Source: Agelaius tricolor (lineage: Eukaryota > Chordata > Aves > Passeriformes > Icteridae). Taken from it: a stretch of 64,000 nt of DNA. Both the position numbers and the translations under genes were made by a program. Below the pieces are notes generated by a model, which saw only the letters and a program-made list of their open reading frames with translations, did not search any database and was not told the origin of the DNA. Below, in pieces: positions 54,931 through 64,000 of the stretch. Every line of letters starts with the position of its first letter. Position 1 is the stretch's first letter. The DNA lies in contig JALJCS010000029.1 of the NCBI GenBank assembly GCA_023055355.1, positions 6,748,001 through 6,812,000 of the forward strand, read 5' to 3'.

Positions 54931-57900
54931 TGCAGGACACCCCCAGCATTTTTTACCCCATCCCACGATCCTGACTTGGCCCCGAGCTCGGCTCAGCTCC
55001 AGTCCACACACGGAAGCTCCACGGCTGAAATGCTACAAAACACAGTGTCAGAGTCCAAGGGAGCATTGCCCATCTCTCCTGCTCCTCCTCTGCACCCTTC
55101 CCAAAGCAGTTTGGTGCTGCTTGTCCAGCTCTGCTCATTTCCCCACAGGGATGGATCCTCAGATCCAGCCTGGCCATGCAGCATCCCCTTAAGAAAGGCA
55201 CTAGACATTTGGGTTGTTTTTCCTTTTTAAAGTAGCATCAGAAAGGTAATTTTCTTAAGAATAAAGGAGAGGGAGGTGAAGGGAAAGAAGAGCAATCAAT
55301 CTTGGGCTTAGAAAGAACAAGAAAAATCCACTGGGCAGGGCCTGGATCGAGCTGGCAGAGCACAGCCACAAGACATGGCCAGGACTCTGCTGCCCTCAGT
55401 GGAATCAGCAAATTCTTAACGTGTCTAAGGAAGAAAAGGCAAGACTTAAGTTTCTTAAATCAGTTTGAGACATAAACAAGTGCACAGAAAGGACACATGC
55501 AGAGAAATCAGCGATACATGCCACAAAGATTGCTCTCTCTAATCTCTAATACCCAGAACAACACCCACAGGAACATCTCTTGGCACATAGACCCCAAAGA
55601 CAGGCCTGGAACAGCTCTGCCAAGCAGGATTTCATGGAAATTACAGCCAGCCTGCCCTGAGGGGCTTGGAGGGCACAGGGAATCACTGGTGCCACACACG
55701 CTGGGCAGGACAAGAGTTAAGGCTTTGGAGCTGGCTGGGTCAGCCTGGCTCAGCCATGGCAGGAGTCACACTGAGCTCACACAGCAGGACAGACACCAAA
55801 GGGCTCCCAACCAACACAGAGCCCAGTGGGAGTGTGGAAAAAAGGGAAATAAACCCCTCACTAAAGGGTTTGCACCTGGATCTGCAGGACAAGGGACTGC
55901 GGCTGCTCAGGCTGCCCAGTGTGACACAGCTGTCCCCTGACAGCCACAGCTGTCCCCTGCTCCTGCTGTCCCCTGCTCCTGCCTCAGCAGCACCAGTGCT
56001 GGCCTTGCTCCTGCAGAGGCTCCCACCCATCCCACAGGGAGCAGGGCTGGCACCCCTGGCAGCTGCACTGGGGGCACAGGAGGAAGAGCAGCTCTTCCTC
56101 CCCTCCTTCCTCCCCCAGGCACTGAGCCCAGCGCTGTGCCTGAGCCCTGTGCCCTGCAGAGCACCCCCCTGCCCACTGCCAGGCCTGGCAAGTGCCAGCC
56201 CTGACCCCAAAGCAGCCAAGGGAGGGGTCAGGGACGTGGCAGGAGAGCTCCCCAAGCTGTCTGAGTGTTTTCTCCACTACAGAGAGGAGAGGAGTAAAGA
56301 GAGACACTTCAGCCTGCCTGGAAGTGTCCTGCAGCAATTCAGAAAGCTTTAGGTCTGGAGAGAAACCTCAGCTTGAATTCAAATCCACTTCCTGCCCTGC
56401 TAACAGCACTCATGAAGGGTTCTCTGCCACTGGGGCCATCTGGCCCAGCCCCTGGATTCCTCAAAGGCCAGAGTGCCCCCGAGTGCCAGAATCACTCCAG
56501 CAAAATTCCAACTGCAGCCCTTAGCCCAGTGACCTCTGCTGACCTCAGGGAGATGCAAATAATGCTGGACATGCTCCAAAGGCCAAGAGCCTCTCAGGCT
56601 GACAGGCTGTGATCTGTCTGTGCCTCCTGGATCTAAATCTTCTCCAAAGGAACCATCCACTCCTCTAATATGAACAGAGTTAAGTAGCTGAGTAGGCAAG
56701 CCAGGTTTTTCCAATGCAACAGCTGAGTTCTGACCTTTAAAACCATGTGATCACTCCACAAATACAGAATTTTTTCCCCAGGTCTGTTTTAACACCAGAT
56801 CTGGCAACACCTTAGAGAAATGGAAATGGAAAGGAGAGCCCCCATGTTGTTTGGACAGCCATGCAGAGAACTGCTGCACTTCTGGGACTGCAAAGCAGGT
56901 GAAATTCCAACAAACACATCAGCTGCATCTACCAATTCCACAGAACATCCTGGCACAACATGGCTCCTGCAAAAGCTCTCTGGAGGAATGTGTGTGAAGG
57001 CCACTAGTCTGCAACAGCCACCATGCAATGAAGATAAATAAAACATCCTATTTACCAGGTGCAACATTCCTAGGGAAGAGCAATGGGAGTGTCCAGTGAC
57101 GGCTGCTCCAGCCCAGCAGGGCCACAAATCAAATTTGAGCACTGAAGCACAAAATGCTCAAGGCTAAGAGAGGAGAAGCAGCAGCCCCAGTTCTTTGCTC
57201 TTGCTCAAATTCTTTGCCCCCCTCTCCCACCCCTCAAAACCACGCCAAGCTCCTCCTGCTCCTGGAATCTGGTGCTGCCAGTGCAAGAGCACACACACAC
57301 ACATGAGAGAAATCCAACTGCCAGGATCAAAACCCCTGACAGAAACTCGTCCTGCTATCTCCAGGCAGCAAGGGAGGACTGGAATCAGAAGCAATAACTG
57401 CTATTATTACAGGCAAGAGGGACACACCACGGCCAACAGGAAGCAATCAAAGGATTCTTCCAAGGTCTCCTATAAATTCCCAGCAGAAAGTGACCTTCCA
57501 GCTTCTCTGAAAAGCCTGAGCCAGACACACAGCAGCGAACAGATCCAAACCTAGTACCATGAACCACAGGACACACCACACCGACCTCGAGACTTTGTTT
57601 CTCTGAGCATCCACTTAAAATTCACAGCACAAAACAACTCCCCCCAGCCTCCAGGGCATCGGCTCGGGGATCCCTCCTCACGATACCTTTCTCTACCAAC
57701 ACCCTGGAAATAAATCTGTTCTCTCAGACAAGAGGTAGGGGTAAAGGACTCCAAGACATACACTGTATAAAACACCGCTCCGCTCCATCCCACTGCTTTG
57801 AAATCTGGAACCACGAAAACCTGATAACTGATTCTCTTCAAGAGGCAGGACTGACCTCAGCACGAAGTCTCTAAAGGAACCCCCTTCCCCTTTGGTGCAC

Positions 57901-57962
57901 AGCTGGGCAGCAGCTGCCCAGGCAGTTGGTCCACAGCAGCTCAGGTGTGAGGTGCCCGTGTG

Positions 57963-60900
57963 CTATGTGGCCACGTGCGCCGGGGAGGAGATGGACACGA
58001 ACTCCCGCAGAATGTTCTTGGCCATCTCGATATTGTTATGTGCAATGACCAGAGCTTTCTGAATGTCCTGATATGAGTAGCCTTGGCTCATGAGGTTCTC
58101 GATCTCGCTGGAGAGGTGCAGGGAGGAGCTGGCCCCGCTGCTGGCTCCTCCTGCTTGGCAGCTCCCGGCTTTGCGCTCCGAGTTTATCCGCCGGGGCAGC
58201 GGCTTCGGCGGCCGCTCGGGGACCTGGGAGCCGTCTGAAAAACCTGGCAGGAGAAACAAGTGCATCACTTCAACAGAAAGATGTGGAAATTTTGTTTGGA
58301 ACGAAGCTGAGATGACAGCAGGGAGATAAATGGCACTTCAAAAAAAGCTGTCACTGAGCTCTGCTGCTTTCTCCAGCCCTTTTATCCTCCTTCCCAAGCT
58401 GCTCAGCTTCCCCACCTGGGTGCAAAAACAGCTGGGGAGGTTTTTCTTAATTAACAAGGTTTATCAGGCTCATTTAGTAAGATAAAACCACATAAAAAAT
58501 GGCATAGGATCTATGTGTGTAAGCAGAGCTCAGATAGCAGCCTTAGAATCAGAAAAAATGACACAGTGAATATTCAATGCACCAGACACCTCATTTCCTT
58601 CCAGAAGCAGACAGAACCCCCCAGTTTAACTGCCCAGAGGCTGCTCCCTCATCTCTGTGCGCACAAACTCAGTCCCACCACAATTGCTCAGCAACTGAAT
58701 TATGCTCTCTGAAGGGTCAGCAACTGAATTATGTTCTCCTCTTCCTCTGCTGAAGCTCTGCCTGCCTAATGGCTGATCAATAAAGCTCAGCCTGTTCTGC
58801 TTTTCCCTGAGTCATTCTGATGTGACACTGCCCTGCAGCCACATCATGCACTGCTGGGAAGAGGAAATAACAGCCAATAAACCAAACAAGTCACCAAACT
58901 CTCCAAGGAAAAAACACATTGTTTAATGTGCTCAGCCAGCATCTGACATTTCTGAGTTTTAACCTCCTGTATCATTGCAGAAAGCATTTTCTGCCAATCA
59001 CAGGAAACTTTTCTACAGGGATGTTTGACATCACCTTAAAGAAAGATTTATTTGTCTCCCGGAAAAAGTCCTCAGGGCACTTCACAGAGTTTTCTGGCAG
59101 AGAACTGGAGTACAACAGACAAATCACGTCCACACAATTCCTTTCTAAGAGTGAGCACTGCAGCTTGCTCAGAGAAGCAGCATTGTGGGGTTTTTCTCAA
59201 AAACTTGCCCCAAAAGCCCTGAGACAGAGAAAGCTCTTCAGGAACCAGATTCCCTGAATCTTCCTCACCGACCACAGCTCAGTCCAGCTCCCTCATCTTC
59301 AGAATTGAAGTTTCTCACACATAAAAAGCTTTTTGTACATGTGAGAAGAAGGTCTGCCCCCTCCTCTGCCCCAGACTGCCTTCTGGAATTGCTGTTTCAG
59401 CTTGAGCTGGATCAAGTTTCAGAGACCACGGGTCAGTCTGAAAGGACAACTGCTAAGACAGTTATTTTGGTAAATCATTAATTAAAACTGCAGGGTCCAG
59501 CTCCTGAGAGCATAAATCTGCCAAGATGAATCCCACAGCAGTCAGGCTTGCCTGCACCAGTGCCTTGCTTCCCACAGCAGTAACAATCAGCATTTTCCAC
59601 ATTTTCCATTTTCCTAGCCCTAAAGCAGGACAACAGCAGTGTTATTTCAGGGCTGTAGAAACAGAGTGTCAATGATTAAACTCAGTACTTCATCTGGGAG
59701 GTGGGGGTGGGACTTGCTCTGTTTCTTTTTTATCCCTTTCAGCCAAATTCTACAGACACAGGAACAGATTTAAAAGTGAAAAAGGGAGGTGGGGCAAAAA
59801 TAATGAACTTTTCTGCACTAGGAAACTCTTCTCTGTGCTAAAGAAGGTCAGGGAAGTGGAATGGTGAAGCAGGAAAAGAGAAGACTCACTGGGGGAAGGG
59901 GTTCTGGGTACAGGAGGTTCTGCTTCCAGAAGGAACAAGAAACTCATTCCTGCTCCTTGGCAAATCACCAGCACAGACTGAAAACCCCCAACAGAAAGAG
60001 TTTCAGAGCTTCCTTAAGAGCTGCTGAGCAGGAAATAAGTCAATCATTATTCAGAAAGGCTCTTGGAGACACGAGGCTTTAGTTTTTCCCTCAGAGAATG
60101 TGCCTTGCAGCCAGAAGGACACCATGTCCTCTATTCCCCAGGGACAAAAAGCTGAACTTGCTGAGCCACTGGTCCCTGCTCAGAGGAGTTCAGAGCATCA
60201 GGAGCTGTGTGCAGAACTCTTGTGCCATCTGCAGGCACTGGCAGTGCCACAAACCCTGCCAGGCCAACCCTGCATCTTCCACTTGGCACAGGGACACAAT
60301 CCCTGAATGGTCTGGGTTGGAAGGGACCTCAAAGGTCCTTCCACCCCCTGCCATGGGCAGGGACACCTTCCACTATCTCAGGGTGCTCCAACCCCAAATC
60401 CAACCTGGCCTTGGGCACTTCCAGGGATGGGAAATCCTGTCTCAGAACCAGGTACACCATGGTACCAAAACAGTCTATGCTCTGTAGGAAACAGTGTGAT
60501 GGGGAATGTGAACAAGAAACTTTAAGCTGAAAAAAGCTTTTCCTAACTGAGATTCCAGTGTGATTTGCAAGCCTGGGGATTAAATGACCAAGGCAGCACA
60601 TTCCAAGCTATAAATCAAACAAAAGCTAAAATAAAATCAAACAAAATACCTAAGAACCAATTCTGCCTCATAAACCTGATTTTACACCTTACATCCAAAA
60701 TCTTCAGCGAATGACACAAGTTTCAAAGATGCAGAGCCAGGCAGCAGCAGCAGGAAGAGGGAGGAGAGCTCTCTGACCTGTGACAGGGTCGTTTTCCAAG
60801 GACATTCGGCTGAAGGCAGGAGTGGCATTGGAGATATCAGACAGGGTGCGGCGAGCGACGGCCACGGGCAGCGGAGCCTTGGGCACATCGTAGCCATCCT

Positions 60901-63103
60901 CCTCATTCTCTGACTCCTCAGGGCCATTGCTGGCAGGGGCTGCTGCCAGGCTCCCTTCATCTGCAAGAGGAGGCACGTTCTGAGCTCTGGGCCTGAGCTG
61001 TCTCTCAAGGCAGACTCCACTCCCTCATTTCCCAAGCACTGACAGGACACCGAACTAAAGTTTTGCTGTTAAAACCTCACAATTAATGGAAACTCTTTCC
61101 AGATGGGAAAATTAAAGTACTGGAATGCTCTTCCCAGGGAGGTGCTGGAATCACCATCTCTGGATGTGTTTAAAAACAAACTGGACATGGCACTGGGTGC
61201 TATGGTCTGGTTGAGGTGTGAGGGCATGGGTTGGACTGGATGATCTTAGAGGTCTCTTCCAACCTCATCATTCTGGGATTCTGTGACTCTGTGATTCTGT
61301 AATTCTGTGATTCTGTGATCCAGTGATTCTGTGACTCTGTGATTCTGTGATCCAGTGATTCTGTGATCCAGTGATTCTGTGACTCTGTGATTCTGCAATT
61401 CAGTGATTCTGTGATTCTGATTCTGTGATTCTGTGATCCAGTAATTCTGTGTCTCTGTGATTCTGATTCTGTAATTCTGTAATTCTGTGATCCAGTGATT
61501 TTGTGACTCTGTGATTCTGTGATTCTGTGATCCAGTGATTCTGTGACTCTGTGATTCTGCAATTCAGTGATTCTGTGATTCTGATTCTGTGATTCTGTGA
61601 TCCAGTGACTCTGTGATTCTGTGATTCTGTGACTCTGTGATTAGGTTAAAAATACTTGATAGATTCAGTGTGCATGAAGTACAGACTCGTACTTCCACAT
61701 ACATCCCAGCTATTTTAACAACAAAACCAAATGTAATTCCTCTAATTCAGCCTAAAATGCTGTTCCACTGGGAGCAATTCATTGTAGGCCAGTTCTCAGC
61801 TGTTCTTTAGCACACCCACTCACCAGAAGTGTTGACAGCCTCGAAAGCAGAGGATGCTGCTTGAGAGTGAATGTTGTACATTGCTTCATACATGGAGCCC
61901 TCGGGCTGCTGGTCACAGTCCAAAACTCTGAGGGAGAGAAGACATTCCCCATCACACAGGTGACAGTGGCCACCACCTCCACCCTGCCTCTGTGACAGAG
62001 TTTGTGCACAGCTTCTTGTTTCAAGGTGAAATCACCACTGCTCTGTGAAATGTTTGTTCTAGAAAATGCTCTATTAATGTTTATTGCAGTAGAGTACCTC
62101 AGCTTAAAAGAGTTAAAATGATACCACCAAAACTGATACCACTGAAAATTACATTTTAGTAAGAGTTTTGAATTTCAGTTGTTTCTGCTCTCAAAAGGTT
62201 CTTGGCAGAGAGAGTGGGAAGGAAGGGGATATCTGAGTCCTTTAATACTGTACAAGGACTCTGCAAAGAGCAGTGGTCACATTTCCTTTATTGCTATTTT
62301 AGTCAAGATCTGGTGAATATCACTGGGGGAATTCAGAAATCTGAGCAAGCGAAATTCCCACCCTGATGTCCCAAATATGCTGCCCCAGAGCTGGGAGGAG
62401 GGAGTGCAAACCCAGCCAGAATCTCACCGTAAACTCTGAGTCATTTCCAAAGGCATTTTGAGCTCTGGTTTTTGCACAGCAGGACCTGGAGGCACCACAG
62501 GCAGAGAGGATGGTGACATGTATTCAGTGTCCTCATCGCTCTCAGACTGCTCCCCAGGAGGCAGTTTTGGTACAGGCAGTGGTCTGGAGGCAGGAGAAAC
62601 AAGATATAAAACATTTACACCAAATCTAATTCATACCAAGGTGCCCTTTAAAATCCACAGTCACCTCACAGCAAGTCTGTCTAAAGAAATAATTTGGTTT
62701 TCAGGATGCAGCCCACAAGGTCACACCAGCACAAGGTCATGATGCAAAAGGAAGTGACAATATCATGCACATTTATATCACACAAAGCCCCACTCAAAAG
62801 TGAATTTATTAAAGAGCTGATGGCAACTGCCACAGCCCAGGGGAGCTCCCACCATTCCCCACAGCTCCTTGATTTCAGCTGCTTTCTCTAAATTGTGTTT
62901 TGAATCTGTCAGAGTTTAAAACCAAGACTGAAAGGGTTGTGCCAGTTCTGTTTCTGGCACCAGCACCCAGCAATTCCCACTCTGTAAGGTATAAAAGTCC
63001 CAACAGACCTGGCAGCTAAGGAGTAGATGGCATTGGCAGATGAGGAGGGTTTGATTTTGGGGTGTTCACACTCTGAGGTTGCTGCTGGACCAGTGTTGGA
63101 GCT
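57963..63103 (-). CDS. CBL: CBL, RING E3 ubiquitin ligase, C-terminal five coding exons (partial)
   Basis: E3 ligase that ubiquitinates activated receptor tyrosine kinases; only its C-terminal tail is here, and the TKB and RING domains lie beyond the window end. Exons in coding order: 63103-63009, 62583-62428, 61927-61824, 60960-60778, 58243-57963; GT/AG sites and phases agree. Conserved blocks: [31 protein letters not shown]; the three regulatory tyrosines in EYMSPSS (Y700 type), YEAMYN (Y731 type, PI3K p85) and DGYDVPK (Y774 type, CRK); [11 protein letters not shown]; the proline-rich [11 protein letters not shown] (CIN85-binding type); and the UBA domain [20 protein letters not shown] to [11 protein letters not shown], nearly identical to human. 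The segment between EYM and YEAM and the one before SQVPERPP differ most from human. Identity as CBL rather than CBLB is supported by the UBA sequence and the position next to MCAM. Confidence 0.95.
58244..60777 (-). other. CBL intron before the UBA exon
   Basis: 2.5 kb, no exon seen; contains the CR1 fragment at 60300-60450. Confidence 0.5.
60300..60450 (-). mobile_element. CR1 LINE 3' fragment
   Basis: Typical reverse-complement CR1 wording: TGGTCTGGGTTGGAAGGGAC, CCCTGCCATGGGCAGGGACA, CCAACCTGGCCTTGGGCACT, CCAGGGATGGG. Confidence 0.85.
61085..61640 (+). mobile_element. CR1 LINE 3' end with hugely expanded terminal octamer array
   Basis: CR1 3' sequence (CTGGATGTGTTTAAAAACAA, GGTTGGACTGGATGATCTTA, GAGGTCTCTTCCAACCTCAT) on the + strand, antisense to CBL, followed from about 61265 by some 375 bp of tandem (G)ATTCTGTG / ATCCAGTG / ACTCTGTG octamers. 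CR1 elements normally end in two to four such octamers. It lies in the CBL intron between exons 60778-60960 and 61824-61927. Confidence 0.88.
61928..62427 (-). other. CBL intron
   Basis: 500 bp, no exon or repeat recognised. Confidence 0.5.
62584..63008 (-). other. CBL intron
   Basis: 425 bp, nothing recognised. Confidence 0.5.
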
Positions 63104-63704
63104 CTGGAAGACAAAATTCCAAACCAGGAATCAGAAACAACTCATGGCCCAGTGTAGCTGCAAAGCCACTCCTTGTACAGCCTCTGTGGGAATGAAGTAT
63201 CCTCATTTCTTCTACTGACACCTCAGAAATCGAGGAATTCTCTGACAGCTTCCCCTCAGTGGGGACACTGCAGGGACTTTCCTGCAGGAAGAACTTCACA
63301 TTTTGAGGTTCCAATGGCCTTGGCAAATTCAGCTGAAACAGGCCAAGATGGGAGCCAAGAGGAAAAGGATGCAGATAAACAGACAGAATTGGAGACAGGA
63401 TTAAACTGTGCACGTGCCATTTTCTTAGAAAATCTGGCAAAAACTGTGCTTGTTTCAATTTTAGAAAGCTGGAAGCATTAGAAGGAAAAATTAAGGAAAT
63501 GGAATCAAGGAAAGCAAAACTGCCTGAAATTTCCTTTAGACAACAAAATGTTGAACTAATCAGTTCACTGGTAACAGTGTCCTGTGGGTGAACAGACCCA
63601 AACTGAACTCAGGTTTTATCCAGTCAAACTCCTCACAGCTGGCATGGTGGTTTTCTCAGGGCTGAAAAGCCAGCAGAGTAAATCAGAATTCTTCAGAGAA
63701 TTTG
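63104..63704 (-). other. CBL intron, upstream part
   Basis: No further CBL exon identified between 63104 and the LTR copy; the preceding exon must lie beyond 64000. Confidence 0.5.
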
Positions 63705-64000
63705 GTGGTGTTCACAGGGGTCCCAGGACAAGGGAAGAGATGAGAATCTTGATTCTATGTTTCAGAAGGTTGATTTATTATTTTATGATTATATATTATA
63801 TTTTAAAAAAATGATATAGTAAAAGTATACTAAAGAGTAGAAGGAAAAATTTCATCAGGAAGCTAGCAAAGAAAAGAATAAAATGATAATAAAATCTTGT
63901 GACTGACTAAAGAGTCTGAGACAGTTAGACTGTGATTAGCTATTAATTAGAAACAACCACATGAGACTAATCAAAGATACACCTCTGCATTCCACAGCAG
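63705..64000. mobile_element. LTR-family repeat copy C, cut by window end (CBL intron)
   Basis: Shares with copy B: TGTTCACAGGGGTCCCAGGA, GAGATGAG(A/G)ATCT, TGTTTCAGAAGG, TTGATTTATTATTTTATGAT, and the AGAGTCTGAGACAG, TTAATTAGAAACAA and CACATGAG words. The orientation on the given strand is the same as copies A and B. The right end lies outside the window. Confidence 0.75.

Larger units (their letters stand above)
53825..57962 (-). other. CBL: CBL 3'UTR
   Basis: About 4.1 kb from the stop codon to the poly(A) signal. Mammalian CBL also has a very long 3'UTR. No protein frame is supported. It holds the tandem repeat at 54660-54930 and an A-rich run at about 54381-54405. The exact extent and any earlier poly(A) sites are untested. 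Confidence 0.6.

Noticed and set aside
61200..61562. 120-codon frame of repeated [16 protein letters not shown] peptides on the - strand
   Set aside because: Translation of the CR1 octamer array; not a protein.
1..64000. CRISPR arrays, operons, tRNA or rRNA genes, prokaryotic mobile elements
   Set aside because: None seen; the sequence is vertebrate nuclear DNA and the tandem repeats are minisatellites and LINE tails.

Overview
The window is nuclear DNA of a bird, most likely a songbird. Intron-rich vertebrate genes with canonical GT/AG sites lie among chicken-repeat-1 (CR1) LINE fragments, and an AT-rich LTR family that I recognise from passerine genomes occurs three times. The gene order and relative orientations USP2, MFRP, C1QTNF5, RNF26, MCAM, CBL match the human 11q23.3 block (avian chromosome 24 equivalent), read in reverse. 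All exon models come from reading frames, splice sites and remembered orthologues; no alignment was run.

Layout. 1-3679: 5' flank or 5' intron of USP2. 3715-13777: USP2 on +, with two alternative first coding exons (long USP2-69 type at 3715, short USP2-45 type at 8530) and a shared 11-exon catalytic part. 13778-15160: USP2 3'UTR with a long U-rich tract. 15963-19773: MFRP on +, 13 exons. 22666-23906: C1QTNF5 on +, two coding exons. 24261-27960: gene-free, with a compact MEF2/TEAD/SRF motif cluster and an LTR-like TATA/AATAAA unit. 30138-31478: RNF26 on -, single exon, with a 2.2 kb 3'UTR. 31740-41080: a gene-poor interval with a CR1 fragment, a solo LTR and several minisatellites. 41135-50796: MCAM (gicerin) on +, 16 exons. 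51950-53825: intergenic, with a minisatellite made of nuclear-receptor half-sites. 53825-64000: 3' end of CBL on - (last five coding exons and about 4.1 kb of 3'UTR); the rest of CBL lies beyond the window.

The genes are not an operon. USP2 (deubiquitinase), RNF26 (ER RING E3) and CBL (RING E3 for tyrosine kinases) are all ubiquitin-system genes. MFRP and C1QTNF5 are retinal-pigment-epithelium partners that are dicistronic in mammals; here MFRP has its own poly(A) signal and a 2.5 kb gap precedes C1QTNF5. MCAM and CBL converge tail to tail.

The most notable non-genic observations are: (1) two LTR copies in MCAM introns whose 3' ends lie 26-30 nt from 3' splice sites, so that the branch point probably lies in the LTR; (2) a 41-bp-period minisatellite carrying perfect DR4 (thyroid hormone receptor/LXR type) elements between MCAM and CBL; (3) a 51-bp MEF2-TEAD-TEAD-CArG cluster 3' of C1QTNF5; (4) a perfect 18-bp CTG/CAG hairpin in the RNF26 3'UTR.
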